Notes under the pieces: generated by a model
What the model was told of the DNA's origin: nothing
What the model saw: only the letters and a program-made list of their open reading frames with translations
The model's database searches: none
Shown here: piece by piece, positions 48,757 to 56,530 of the stretch
Position numbering within the stretch: the stretch's first letter is position 1
Layout: every line of letters starts with the position of its first letter
Translations under genes and position numbers: made by a program
Source of the DNA: CAWAPD01 sp963783865
Lineage (GTDB): Bacteria; Actinomycetota; Thermoleophilia; UBA2241
NCBI GenBank assembly: GCA_963783865.1
Contig: CAWAPD010000003.1
Coordinates: 1 to 64,000 of the forward strand
Length of the DNA stretch: 64,000 nucleotides
Reading direction: 5' to 3'

Positions 48757-49643
48757 GCACGCCTCGCCGACTCGCCGCCATCTACAATCCCACGTCCGGG
48801 GGTGGGCAGTTCCGCAAGGACATCCCCCTGATCGTGGAGTCGCTGCAGGCGCTCGGCTTCGCGGTCGCGGAGCGGCCGACGCGCGCGGCCGGCCACGCCG
48901 TGGAGCTGGCTCGCGCCGCCGCGGCCGAGGGGTTCGACGTGATCTGCGCGGTCGGCGGCGACGGCACCGTCAACGAGGTGATCAACGGGATGGCCGGTAC
49001 GCGGGCGCCGCTGGCGATCATCCCCACCGGCACCGTCAACGTGCTGGCGATGGAGCTGGGCGTGCCGCTCGACCCGCCCGACGCGTGCCGGCTGGCCGCC
49101 GCGGGGCACGTCACCGACATCGACCTCGGCAGGGCCGGCGATCGCTACTTCGCGTTGATGGCCGGCGCCGGCGTGGACGCCGCGGTGGTCTCGTCGCTGA
49201 ACCCCACGCTCAAGAGGGCGTTGAAGGAGGCGGCCTTCGCCATCCAGGGCCTGGCGACCTACCTGCGCGAGGACTTCCCGCTGATCCGGGTGGAGAGCGA
49301 GGAGGAGTGCATCGACGGCTACTTCGTGGTCGTCGGCAACGCCTCGAACTACGGCGGCAGCTTCGGCGTGACGCCGCTGGCCGACATGCGCGACGGCCTG
49401 CTCGACGTCTGCGTGCTGACCGACAAGTCGTTCTTCGAGTTCGCGGGCTACTGGCTCGCGGCCCTGTTCAGCGCCTCGGACCGCCACTCGAAGGTGCGGT
49501 ATTTCAGGACCAGGCGCGCCAGCCTGAGCGTCGCCCCCGGCCAGGAGGGCGAGGTGCTCGTGCAGACCGACGGCGAGGTCGCCGGCAAGCTGCCGCTCGC
49601 GTGCGAGGTCGCGCCCCGCGCGCTTCACGTCGTGACCCCTTAG
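48753..49643 (+). CDS. Diacylglycerol kinase-family lipid kinase (second copy)
   Basis: The 296-residue protein shows AAIYNPTSGGGQFRKDI at the N-terminus, the ATP site VGGDGTVNEVINGM near residue 68, PTGTVNVLAMELGVP near residue 91 (the family's GTxN motif intact), and VVVGNASNYGGSFGVTPLADMRDGLLDVCV near residue 190. It is a YegS/BmrU-like lipid kinase. It differs clearly from the copy at 18795-19745, which has GRGTGGDF instead of GTxN. ATG 48753 overlaps the PHP gene by four bases; the methyltransferase gene follows eight bases after the stop. Confidence 0.88.
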   Translation: MSTPRRLAAIYNPTSGGGQFRKDIPLIVESLQALGFAVAERPTRAAGHAVELARAAAAEGFDVICAVGGDGTVNEVINGMAGTRAPLAIIPTGTVNVLAMELGVPLDPPDACRLAAAGHVTDIDLGRAGDRYFALMAGAGVDAAVVSSLNPTLKRALKEAAFAIQGLATYLREDFPLIRVESEEECIDGYFVVVGNASNYGGSFGVTPLADMRDGLLDVCVLTDKSFFEFAGYWLAALFSASDRHSKVRYFRTRRASLSVAPGQEGEVLVQTDGEVAGKLPLACEVAPRALHVVTP

Positions 49644-49651
49644 GAGGACGG

Positions 49652-51088
49652 ATGCAGCCACGCGTCAGCCTGCTCGACCAGGAGACCCGGGAGCGGATCC
49701 ACGAGGCGACGAAGGATGTGCTCTGGCGCGCGGGCGTGAGGTACTCGAGCCCGCGCGCCCTCGAGGTGCTGGCGGCGGCGGGAGCCGAGTGCGATGCCGC
49801 GAGCGGCATCGCCAAGCTCCCGCCGCAGCTGGTCGACGAGGCGCTCGCCAAGGCGCCCCGGAGCGTGCTGCTGGCCGGCCGCGATCCGGCCTACGACGTG
49901 CTCCTCGACGGCAGCCGTACGTACCTGACCCTCGACGGCACCGGCTCGAACACGCTCGACATGCAGACGGGAGAGCGACGCGCGAGCACGGCCGCCGACG
50001 TGGCGGCCGCCGCGCGCGTCGCCGACGCCCTGCCCGAGGTCGGCGTCGTCTGGGCCCCGGTCACCCCCTGCGACGCCGACCCGCGCACCGAGGTGCTCGA
50101 GCAGCTGGCCGCGCTGTTGCGCAACACGGGCAAGCACATCCAGCCCGAGGTGCAGCGTCCGGCCGAGGTCCCCTACTTCATGGAGATGCTCGCGGCCGCC
50201 AGCGACGAGGGCCGCTGGGACCCGGAGCGGCCGTTCGTGTCGCTGGTCTACTGTCCGGTCTCGCCGCTGCAGCACGAGCGCGAGATGCTCGACGCCTGTC
50301 TGGAGCTCGTGGAGCTGGGCGTGCCGATGTGCGTCTACACGTTGGCGACCACCGGCGCCACCGCGCCCCTGACCATGGCCGGCGGCGTGCTGCAGACCAA
50401 CGCCGAGGTGCTCAGCGCCATCGTCTTGTTCGAGCTCGTGCGGCCCGGCGCGCCGGTGATCTACACGGCCGACTGCGCGATGCTCGACATGCGCTCGGGG
50501 ATCTACGTGAGCTGCGGCCCCGAGGGCGTGCTCATGGACATGGCCCTGGTCGAGATGGCGCGCCACTACGGCGTGCCGGTCATGGGGGCCGGCCTCACGT
50601 CGGACGCGCGCGAGTACGGCGCCGTGGCCGGGTACGAGGGCGCGATGGGGGAGCTGACGGCGATGTTGCAACGGCCCGACCTGCTGGTCGGGGCCGGGCT
50701 GATCGACTCGTCGCAGACCCTCGTGCTGCCCAAGCTCGTGATCGACGCCGAGATCTTCGCCCAGGGACAGGCGCTCCAGCGCGGGTTCGAGGCCGACGCC
50801 GAGCACCTGCTCACCGACCTCGTCGTTGCGACGGGGCCCGGCGGCCACTACCTCGCCGCGAAAGAGACGCGCCGGTTCCTGCGCAGCGGCGAGGTCCACC
50901 AGGTGCGAGGCTGGCAGCGCCTGAGCTACGAGCAGTGGAAGGCGGCCGGCGTGACCGATCTCGACCGGGCCGCGGCGAAGGTCGCCGAGATCCTGGCGAC
51001 GCACGAGGTGAAACCGCTGCCCGACGGCGCCGAGCGCGTGTTCGCCGACGCGATCGAGCGGGCGCGGGCGGCGCTGGCCGGGCGGTAG
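49652..51088 (+). CDS. MttB-family methyltransferase (non-pyrrolysine type)
   Basis: The 478-residue protein matches the trimethylamine methyltransferase (MttB/COG5598) superfamily: QETRERIHEATKDVLWRAGV at the N-terminus, YLTLDGTGSNTLDMQTGERR near residue 90, KHIQPEVQRPAEVPYFMEML near residue 163, and GAGLIDSSQTLVLPKLVIDAEI near residue 348. The frame has no internal TAG, so it is of the pyrrolysine-free kind whose known members demethylate glycine betaine, carnitine or similar quaternary amines onto a corrinoid protein. No corrinoid protein or reductive activase gene is near. ATG 49652 follows TAGGAGG (49641-49647). Confidence 0.88.
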   Translation: MQPRVSLLDQETRERIHEATKDVLWRAGVRYSSPRALEVLAAAGAECDAASGIAKLPPQLVDEALAKAPRSVLLAGRDPAYDVLLDGSRTYLTLDGTGSNTLDMQTGERRASTAADVAAAARVADALPEVGVVWAPVTPCDADPRTEVLEQLAALLRNTGKHIQPEVQRPAEVPYFMEMLAAASDEGRWDPERPFVSLVYCPVSPLQHEREMLDACLELVELGVPMCVYTLATTGATAPLTMAGGVLQTNAEVLSAIVLFELVRPGAPVIYTADCAMLDMRSGIYVSCGPEGVLMDMALVEMARHYGVPVMGAGLTSDAREYGAVAGYEGAMGELTAMLQRPDLLVGAGLIDSSQTLVLPKLVIDAEIFAQGQALQRGFEADAEHLLTDLVVATGPGGHYLAAKETRRFLRSGEVHQVRGWQRLSYEQWKAAGVTDLDRAAAKVAEILATHEVKPLPDGAERVFADAIERARAALAGR

Positions 51089-51169
51089 TCCCGTCGCAGA
51101 CTCAGGCGCGCCCGGCCCAGCCTGAGACCACGCCCAGGCTGGTCCGGCCGGCGCGCCCCGCGCCCCGGC

Positions 51170-51766
51170 TCAGAGCCCCATCAGCCCCACGAGGGTGTGC
51201 AGGCGCTTGACGTACTCGTGACGCTCGGCGTCGCCGCGGGCCCCGATCTCGCCGGGCGTGGCGATCGGCACGACCCTGAACCCCGGGCTGTCGAACACGC
51301 GCAGCTCGAGGGCGTCGTGCTCGTCGGGGTCGAAGTCTCCGAACAGCTTGCCGAGCAGGAACTTCGACGCCTCCTCGCCGACGGACACGATGTAGTGCGG
51401 GGTGATCGTCGAGATCTCGTTGGAGAGGAACCCGAAGCAGTTCTCGAGTTCGTCGTCGTGGGGCCGGCGCAGGCGGCGGTCGCTGCGCGGAACGCACTTC
51501 ACGGCGGTGGTGACGTAGGCCTTGCTGCGGCCGCCGTTGCTCAGGGCGGGGATGTAGGCGGCGAGGTCGCGCAGCAGCTCGGCGCCCGCCGGCAGGTCGC
51601 CGGCCTCTTCCTCAGGCGACGGGGAGAGCGAGACGAACATCACCTGCGCGTGGGGATGTCCGGCTCCCGACAGGGCGCGGAGCCGACAGGCCGCGATGTC
51701 CGCGCATCGCGTGCACTCTTTCTCGGCCCGCGCCAGCTGGTCCAGCTTCTCGGCGGCGTCTTCCAT
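51170..51766 (-). CDS. Divergent family-4-like uracil-DNA glycosylase-type protein
   Basis: The 198-residue protein shows the Fe-S Cys pattern of family 4/5 uracil-DNA glycosylases: CTRCADIAACRLR near residue 18, then AYVTTAVKCVPRSDRRLRRP and ELENC near residues 83-108. The typical GEAPGxxED motif is replaced by SLSPSPEEEAGDLP, and the C-terminal HPS/HPA motif by ATPGEIGARG. Uracil excision may be lost or changed. ATG 51766 is chosen because AAGGTGG lies seven bases upstream; GTG 51775 is an alternative. No partner gene is evident. Confidence 0.7.
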   Translation of the reverse strand: MEDAAEKLDQLARAEKECTRCADIAACRLRALSGAGHPHAQVMFVSLSPSPEEEAGDLPAGAELLRDLAAYIPALSNGGRSKAYVTTAVKCVPRSDRRLRRPHDDELENCFGFLSNEISTITPHYIVSVGEEASKFLLGKLFGDFDPDEHDALELRVFDSPGFRVVPIATPGEIGARGDAERHEYVKRLHTLVGLMGL

Positions 51767-51862
51767 GGGGACCACCTTCCTTCTGATGGGGGTGCGTCGA
51801 GGGCGGCGCCGCGCCGGCGCGCGCCGTGGGGGTCGGGGTCGGGGGGGCGGGCGCGCGTGTGG

Positions 51863-52204
51863 TCACGCGCGCCCGCCCCCCAGGCTGTACTGAAGGGCGA
51901 TCGCCTCGGGCGATCCGACCAGGGCGAGCAGCAGCTCGTCGCTGAACGGGGCGACCACGATGTTCAGGCCGTCGAGCTCGAAGGTGATGAAGCGCGTCTC
52001 GGCTTGGCCGAGCTCGTCGGCCAGGTTGGCGCCGATGTCGATCACGGCGCCCATGTGCGCGGCCAGGACCTCGCCGTTGATCCGCGGGTCGGCCGCCGAG
52101 GCGACCAGGAACCCGTCGCGCGAGATCAGCAGCGCGGCCATCATGCCCGGCCGTTCGCGGTAGGGGAGCAGCTTGCTGACCAGCGCGTCGTCTTGTTCGC
52201 TCAT
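51863..52204 (-). CDS. Roadblock/LC7-family protein
   Basis: The 113-residue protein has the roadblock fold: MMAALLISRDGFLVASAADP near residue 21, a central helix GEVLAAHMGAVIDIGANLADEL, and the strands RFITFELDGLNIVVAPFSDELLLALVG. Bacterial members such as MglB regulate small GTPases or serve as scaffolds. No GTPase gene is near. ATG 52204 overlaps the upstream gene by four bases (ATGA), so the two are coupled. Confidence 0.85.
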   Translation of the reverse strand: MSEQDDALVSKLLPYRERPGMMAALLISRDGFLVASAADPRINGEVLAAHMGAVIDIGANLADELGQAETRFITFELDGLNIVVAPFSDELLLALVGSPEAIALQYSLGGGRA

Positions 52205-52497
52205 GTGCCCTCCAGGGCGGTGTCGATCTGCTCGCCGACGGTCGCGGCGAACGACTCGGCCTGAGCGTCGGCGGCGAAGACGCGGGTGAAGCCGTCCTGG
52301 CTGCCCGCCAGCTCGCTCAGGAACATGCTCGTGCGGGGGATCGGCGCCGCCTGGTCGTCGACCATGCCCTCGATGGGCAGCGAGATGAGGACGTCGCCGG
52401 ACAGGTAGAGGCGGTTGAGCTCGCGCGGCGCGAGCCGGACACGCACGTGCACGGAGGTGCCGGTGGCGACCCGCTCGCTGCCGATGTCGATCTCCAC
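52201..52497 (-). CDS. Protein of unknown function coupled to the roadblock gene
   Basis: The 98-residue protein starts at GTG 52497 and ends with the TGA that overlaps the roadblock start. Its first half is beta-rich with a Val/Arg pattern (TGTSVHVRVRLAPRELNRLYLSGDVLISLP); the second half is helical (FAADAQAESFAATVGEQIDTALEG). I recognise no family. The tight coupling suggests that it acts with the roadblock protein. Confidence 0.65.
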   Translation of the reverse strand: MEIDIGSERVATGTSVHVRVRLAPRELNRLYLSGDVLISLPIEGMVDDQAAPIPRTSMFLSELAGSQDGFTRVFAADAQAESFAATVGEQIDTALEGT

Positions 52498-52593
52498 ACC
52501 CGCATACTAGGGCGTGTCGGAACGCATTGGCAAGCGAGGGCGGCGGCGCGTGGCCGGCCGGCCGCGCCAGGGCTGTGGCGGCCGGGACTCGGC

Positions 52594-53601
52594 CTAGCTG
52601 GAGGCCGCCAGGGCGAGCTCGACGGGCGCCACGATGCGAGTCTCGGCTGCCGGAGCGTGCGACCGCTCCAGGGCCTCGAACGCCTCGCCCACCAGTTCCT
52701 CGGTGGAGCGCAGCGGCGGGAAGGCGGCGACACCTACGGAGACCGTCTGCCGGTGCCGGTCGATCAGCTGCTGGCCGATGGCGTGGGCGGCGTCCGCGGC
52801 CCAGGCCCGGGCCTCCCTCAGGTCGCGGCCGGGCAGGGCGACCAGCAGCGTGTCGCGGCCCAGACGGAACCCGACGTCGTCGTCGGCGCACTGGCGCTTG
52901 AGGCGGCGGGCGACGGTCCCGACCAGGGCCTCGGCCTCGTCTTCGCCGAGGAAGTCGCGGGTGTCGCCGAAGTGGTCGAGGCGCACGCAGGCGACGGCCA
53001 GGGGCTCGTGGCCGCCGGCCGCCTCGGCGAGGGCGCCGTCGACCATCGACCGCAGGCGCGCCCGGCTGTAGAAGCCGGTCGTGCGGTCGATGGTCGCCAC
53101 GGCGCCCTTGCGGACGGGCTTGGACTTGATCTTCACCGACGCCGCGAAGCCGACGGCCACGGCGAGCGCCAAGCGGCCGAGCCCAAGCGCCCGGCTGCCT
53201 CCGAGCGTGGGGTCGGCGATAGCGAGCACGATGGCGCAGAGCAGGGCCGGCCCCATGAGGTACGGCCAGTCGCGGCGCTCGGCCGGCAGCAGCTCGGCGA
53301 GCACGAGGAGCGGCGCCGCGAGCAACAGCCAGCTGTGGGTCCCCCCCGAGAGCGCCAGCGCGAGGCCGAACAGCAGCCAGTCGCAGGTGACGAAGGTGTA
53401 GGCGAGCATGTGCCCGCGCCCGCGGGCGATCGAGACGGAGTAGACGGCGAGGGCGACGCCGGCGGCGGCCGCCAGGGCGGCGCCGGCGTCGCCCAGCAAC
53501 GCGGCGGCGACGAACAGGACGCCGAAGAAGAGGGTACGGAAGCGGCCTCGCGAGAGCTCCGGGGAGCACCTGGTGCGAGACTTGGCGGTCACTGCTGCCA
53601 C
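52594..53601 (-). CDS. Membrane protein with degenerate GGDEF domain
   Basis: The 335-residue protein has about six membrane helices (residues 20-165) and a C-terminal GGDEF-like domain with IDRTTGFYSRARLRSMV near residue 175, LAVACVRLDHFGDTRDFLGEDEAE near residue 207, and RLGRDTLLVAL where the GGDEF motif should be. Catalytic residues are lost, so it is not a cyclase and may sense or bind a nucleotide. GTG 53601 is chosen because CGGAG precedes it; GTG 53592 is an alternative. It is divergent from iorA. Confidence 0.75.
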   Translation of the reverse strand: MAAVTAKSRTRCSPELSRGRFRTLFFGVLFVAAALLGDAGAALAAAAGVALAVYSVSIARGRGHMLAYTFVTCDWLLFGLALALSGGTHSWLLLAAPLLVLAELLPAERRDWPYLMGPALLCAIVLAIADPTLGGSRALGLGRLALAVAVGFAASVKIKSKPVRKGAVATIDRTTGFYSRARLRSMVDGALAEAAGGHEPLAVACVRLDHFGDTRDFLGEDEAEALVGTVARRLKRQCADDDVGFRLGRDTLLVALPGRDLREARAWAADAAHAIGQQLIDRHRQTVSVGVAAFPPLRSTEELVGEAFEALERSHAPAAETRIVAPVELALAASS

Positions 53602-53709
53602 GCGACTCCGGGGACGCGCGACCGTGGCGCTGGACGCTCCATGCCGCGGTGTTCGACCCGCCGAGCCTGAATCCTTCGCGCGACCGCTGGAGAACGAGCG
53701 TGGTTCGTC

Positions 53710-53727
53710 TATACTCCAACGACCGTG
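53710..53727 (+). promoter_or_regulatory. Probable leaderless promoter of the iorAB operon
   Basis: TATACT (53710-53715) lies nine bases before GTG 53725 with no ribosome site between. The transcript should start at or next to the start codon. Confidence 0.55.
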
Positions 53728-55509
53728 GAACGTATCCCCTTCCTCTCGGGCAACGAAGCGATCGCCCGCGGCGCCGTGCGCGCCGGCCTCGGCTTCGCTT
53801 GCGGTTACCCCGGTACCCCGTCGACCGAGGTGGTCGAGGAGCTCGCCACGCTCGAGGGCCCGCAGGTCGAGTGGTGCATCAACGAGAAGGTCGCGCTCGA
53901 GACGGCGATCGGCGCCTCGCTGGCCGGCGCCCGCGCGATGGCGACGATGAAGCACGTCGGCCTGAACGTCGCCGCCGACCCCTTCATGACCCTGGCGCTG
54001 ACCGGCGTGAACGCCGGCCTGGTCGTGCTGTCGGCCGACGACCCCGGCATGCACTCCTCCCAGAACGAGCAGGACAACCGGCACTTCGCGATGTTCGCCA
54101 GGGTGCCGATGCTCGAGCCCGCCGACAGCCAGGAGGCTTACGACTTCCTGGCTTGGGCCTTCGACCTCTCGGAGGAGTTCGACACCCCGGTCCTGCTGCG
54201 CACGACGACGCGGCTGTCGCACGGCCGCGGCCGGGTGGTGCCGCGGGTGCCGGTCGAGGTCGTGGCCCGCGAGTACGTCAAGGACATCGCCAAGTACGTG
54301 ATGGTCCCCGAGTACGCGCGCCAGCGCAACCGTCTGGCGCTGGAGCGCCTCGAGCGGCTGCGGCGGCGGTCGGAGGAGTCGCCGCTGAACGTGCTCGAGG
54401 CGGGGACGAGCGACGTCGGCATCATCGCCTCGGGCGTGGCCTACACGTATGCGCGCGAGGCGTTCCCCGACGCGTGGTTCCTCAAGCTGGGGATGAGCCA
54501 CCCGCTGCCGTACGCCAAGGTCGCCAAGCTCTACGACGCCGTCTCGCGGGTGTTCGTGGTCGAAGAGCTCGACCCGTTCATCGAGGACCAGGTCCGGGCG
54601 CTCGGCCTGCCGGTCGTGGGCAAGGCGGTGGTCCCCGCCAACGGCGAGCTCGACCAGGAGACGGTCGCGCGCGTCTTCGAGCCGGTGCTGCGGCGCAAGC
54701 CGCCGCGGCGGCGGCGGCCCGTCTGGCCGCCGCCGCCGGTGATCGCCCCGGCGCCGCAGCCGGCCGAGGACCTGCCGGTGCGCCCGCCGGTGCTCTGCCC
54801 CGGCTGCCCGCACCGCGCCGTCTACGCCATGCTCCGTCGCGAGAAGGTCGCGGTCATGGGCGACATCGGCTGCTACACCCTGGGAGCGCTGCCGCCGCTG
54901 CTCTCGCTGGAGAGCTGCCTGTGCATGGGCGCCAGCATCGGCATGATGGCCGGCATCAACAAGGTCGCCGGCCGTATCGCCTCGGTGGCGATCATCGGTG
55001 ATTCGACCTTCTTCCATTCCGGCGTCACGCCGCTGATCGACGCGCGCTACAACGAGACTCCGGGTCTGGTCATCGTCCTCGACAACCGCACGACGGCGAT
55101 GACGGGCCACCAGGGCCACCCCGGCACCGGCCTGCACCCCGACCGCTCGGCCGGCCCGACCGTCGACATAGAGAAGCTCTGTGTCGGCATCGGCGTGCGC
55201 TGCACGACGGTCGACGCGTTCGAGGAGGAGGAGGTCCGCGCGGTGATGCGGCGCGAGCTCAAGGCCGGCGGCCTCAGTGTGCTCGTGGCCCTGGCGCCGT
55301 GCATCCTCATGGACCGGTCGCCGCGCGAGCAGGTGCTGGTCGACGACGAGCGCTGCAACCTGTGCGGCCTCTGCATCGACCTCGGTTGCCCTGCGCTGGT
55401 CGCCGGCGCCGAGGCGGTCGCGATCACCGACGAGTGCACCGGCTGCGGTGTGTGCCTGGCCGTCTGTGCCCGCGGGGCGCTGAGCGTGCCGGACAAGGCG
55501 GCGTCGTGA
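53725..55509 (+). CDS. iorA: Indolepyruvate ferredoxin oxidoreductase, alpha subunit
   Basis: The 594-residue protein has the IorA layout: FLSGNEAIARGAVRAGLGFACGYPGTPSTE at the N-terminus, KHVGLNVAADPFMTLALTGV near residue 76, DDPGMHSSQNEQDNR near residue 106, a C-terminal ThDP domain with CPGCPHRAVY near residue 359, IGDSTFFHSGVTPLIDARYN near residue 425 and DNRTTAMTGHQGHPGTG, and a ferredoxin domain with CNLCGLCIDLGCP and CTGCGVCLAVC. It oxidises indolepyruvate, phenylpyruvate and related aryl pyruvates to aryl-acetyl-CoA with ferredoxin. iorB overlaps by four bases. Confidence 0.94.
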   Translation: MERIPFLSGNEAIARGAVRAGLGFACGYPGTPSTEVVEELATLEGPQVEWCINEKVALETAIGASLAGARAMATMKHVGLNVAADPFMTLALTGVNAGLVVLSADDPGMHSSQNEQDNRHFAMFARVPMLEPADSQEAYDFLAWAFDLSEEFDTPVLLRTTTRLSHGRGRVVPRVPVEVVAREYVKDIAKYVMVPEYARQRNRLALERLERLRRRSEESPLNVLEAGTSDVGIIASGVAYTYAREAFPDAWFLKLGMSHPLPYAKVAKLYDAVSRVFVVEELDPFIEDQVRALGLPVVGKAVVPANGELDQETVARVFEPVLRRKPPRRRRPVWPPPPVIAPAPQPAEDLPVRPPVLCPGCPHRAVYAMLRREKVAVMGDIGCYTLGALPPLLSLESCLCMGASIGMMAGINKVAGRIASVAIIGDSTFFHSGVTPLIDARYNETPGLVIVLDNRTTAMTGHQGHPGTGLHPDRSAGPTVDIEKLCVGIGVRCTTVDAFEEEEVRAVMRRELKAGGLSVLVALAPCILMDRSPREQVLVDDERCNLCGLCIDLGCPALVAGAEAVAITDECTGCGVCLAVCARGALSVPDKAAS

Positions 55510-56114
55510 GCCCCAGGTCCGCCGCCGCCCCCGTCGTGACCGCCGTCTCGCTGGCCGGGGTCGGCGGGCAAGGGATCATCCTCGCCGCCGCCATCCTCGC
55601 CAACGCCGCGATGGCCGCCGGCTTCGACGTCAAGGCGAGCGAGGTCAAGGGCATGGCCCAGCGCGGCGGCAGCGTCGTCTCGACGGTGCGTTTCGGGCGG
55701 CAGGTGTGGTCGCCGCTGGCGCCGCACGCCGACCTGGTGATCGCCACCGAGGAGCTCGAGGGCCGGCGCAGCCTGGCGCTGCTGCGCGACGGCGGCACGC
55801 TGGTCGCCGCCACCACGAAGATCGCCCCCGGCAGCGTGCTGCGCGGGGAGCGGACGTACCCGGCCGGCCTCGAGGAGGCGGCCGCCGCGCGCGGCGTCCG
55901 CCTCCTGTGCATCGACGCGGAGACGCTCGCCGTGCAGGCGGGCACCATCCGCGCCGCCAACGTGGCCCTGCTCGGCGCCGCCGGCGCCGTCCTGCCCTTC
56001 GACGACGACGCCTGGCAGCGCGGCCTCGAGCTCGCGGTGCCGGCCAAGATCCTCGAGGTCAACCAACGCGCGTTCGCCCTGGGGCGCGACGCGGCCGCCC
56101 ACCAGGAGGGATGA
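55506..56114 (+). CDS. iorB: Indolepyruvate ferredoxin oxidoreductase, beta subunit
   Basis: The 202-residue protein has the gamma-type domain VSLAGVGGQGIILAAAILANAAM near residue 14 and KASEVKGMAQRGGSVVSTVRFG near residue 43, as in IorB. It pairs with IorA. GTG 55506 overlaps the iorA stop, and the stop overlaps the ACT gene (ATGA). Confidence 0.93.
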   Translation: MSPRSAAAPVVTAVSLAGVGGQGIILAAAILANAAMAAGFDVKASEVKGMAQRGGSVVSTVRFGRQVWSPLAPHADLVIATEELEGRRSLALLRDGGTLVAATTKIAPGSVLRGERTYPAGLEEAAAARGVRLLCIDAETLAVQAGTIRAANVALLGAAGAVLPFDDDAWQRGLELAVPAKILEVNQRAFALGRDAAAHQEG

Positions 56115-56530
56115 CCATGAAGGTCACGCAGCTGACCGTGTTCCTCGAGAACCGCAGCGGCCGTCTTGCCGAGATCGCCGACATCCTCGGCAAGGCCGGC
56201 GTGAACATCCGCGGCTTCTCCACGACCGAGGCCGCCGAGTACGGCATCGTGCGCCTGATCGTGCCCGATCCCGAGGCGGCGCGCGCGATCCTGCACGACG
56301 AGGGCTTCACGACCCACCTCTCGCAGGTCGTCTGCGTGGCCGTGCCCGACGAGCCCGGCGGGCTGGCCCGCGTGCTCGACGAGCTGGCCGCCCAGCAGAT
56401 CTCGGTCGACTACCTCTACAGCATCTCGTTCCAGAACATCTGCTTCGCGGTCCACGACGTGGACCGCGCCGTCGAACTGCTCAAGGACAAGGTCGCGCTC
56501 CTGTCCGACGCGGACGTGAACGAGCTGTGA
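56111..56530 (+). CDS. Two-ACT-domain protein
   Basis: The 139-residue protein has two ACT-like units: VTQLTVFLENRSGRLAEIADILGKAGVNIRGFST (first part quoted as family pattern) and VVCVAVPDEPGGLARVLDELAAQQISVDYLY. ACT proteins of this size next to ior and paaK genes are common in bacteria and archaea and likely bind an aromatic amino acid as a feedback signal. ATG 56111 overlaps iorB; the paaK start overlaps its stop (GTGA). Confidence 0.88.
   Translation: MTMKVTQLTVFLENRSGRLAEIADILGKAGVNIRGFSTTEAAEYGIVRLIVPDPEAARAILHDEGFTTHLSQVVCVAVPDEPGGLARVLDELAAQQISVDYLYSISFQNICFAVHDVDRAVELLKDKVALLSDADVNEL

Noticed and set aside
49652..51088. Pyrrolysine-containing trimethylamine methyltransferase
   Set aside because: No in-frame TAG is present and no pylTSBCD genes are seen.
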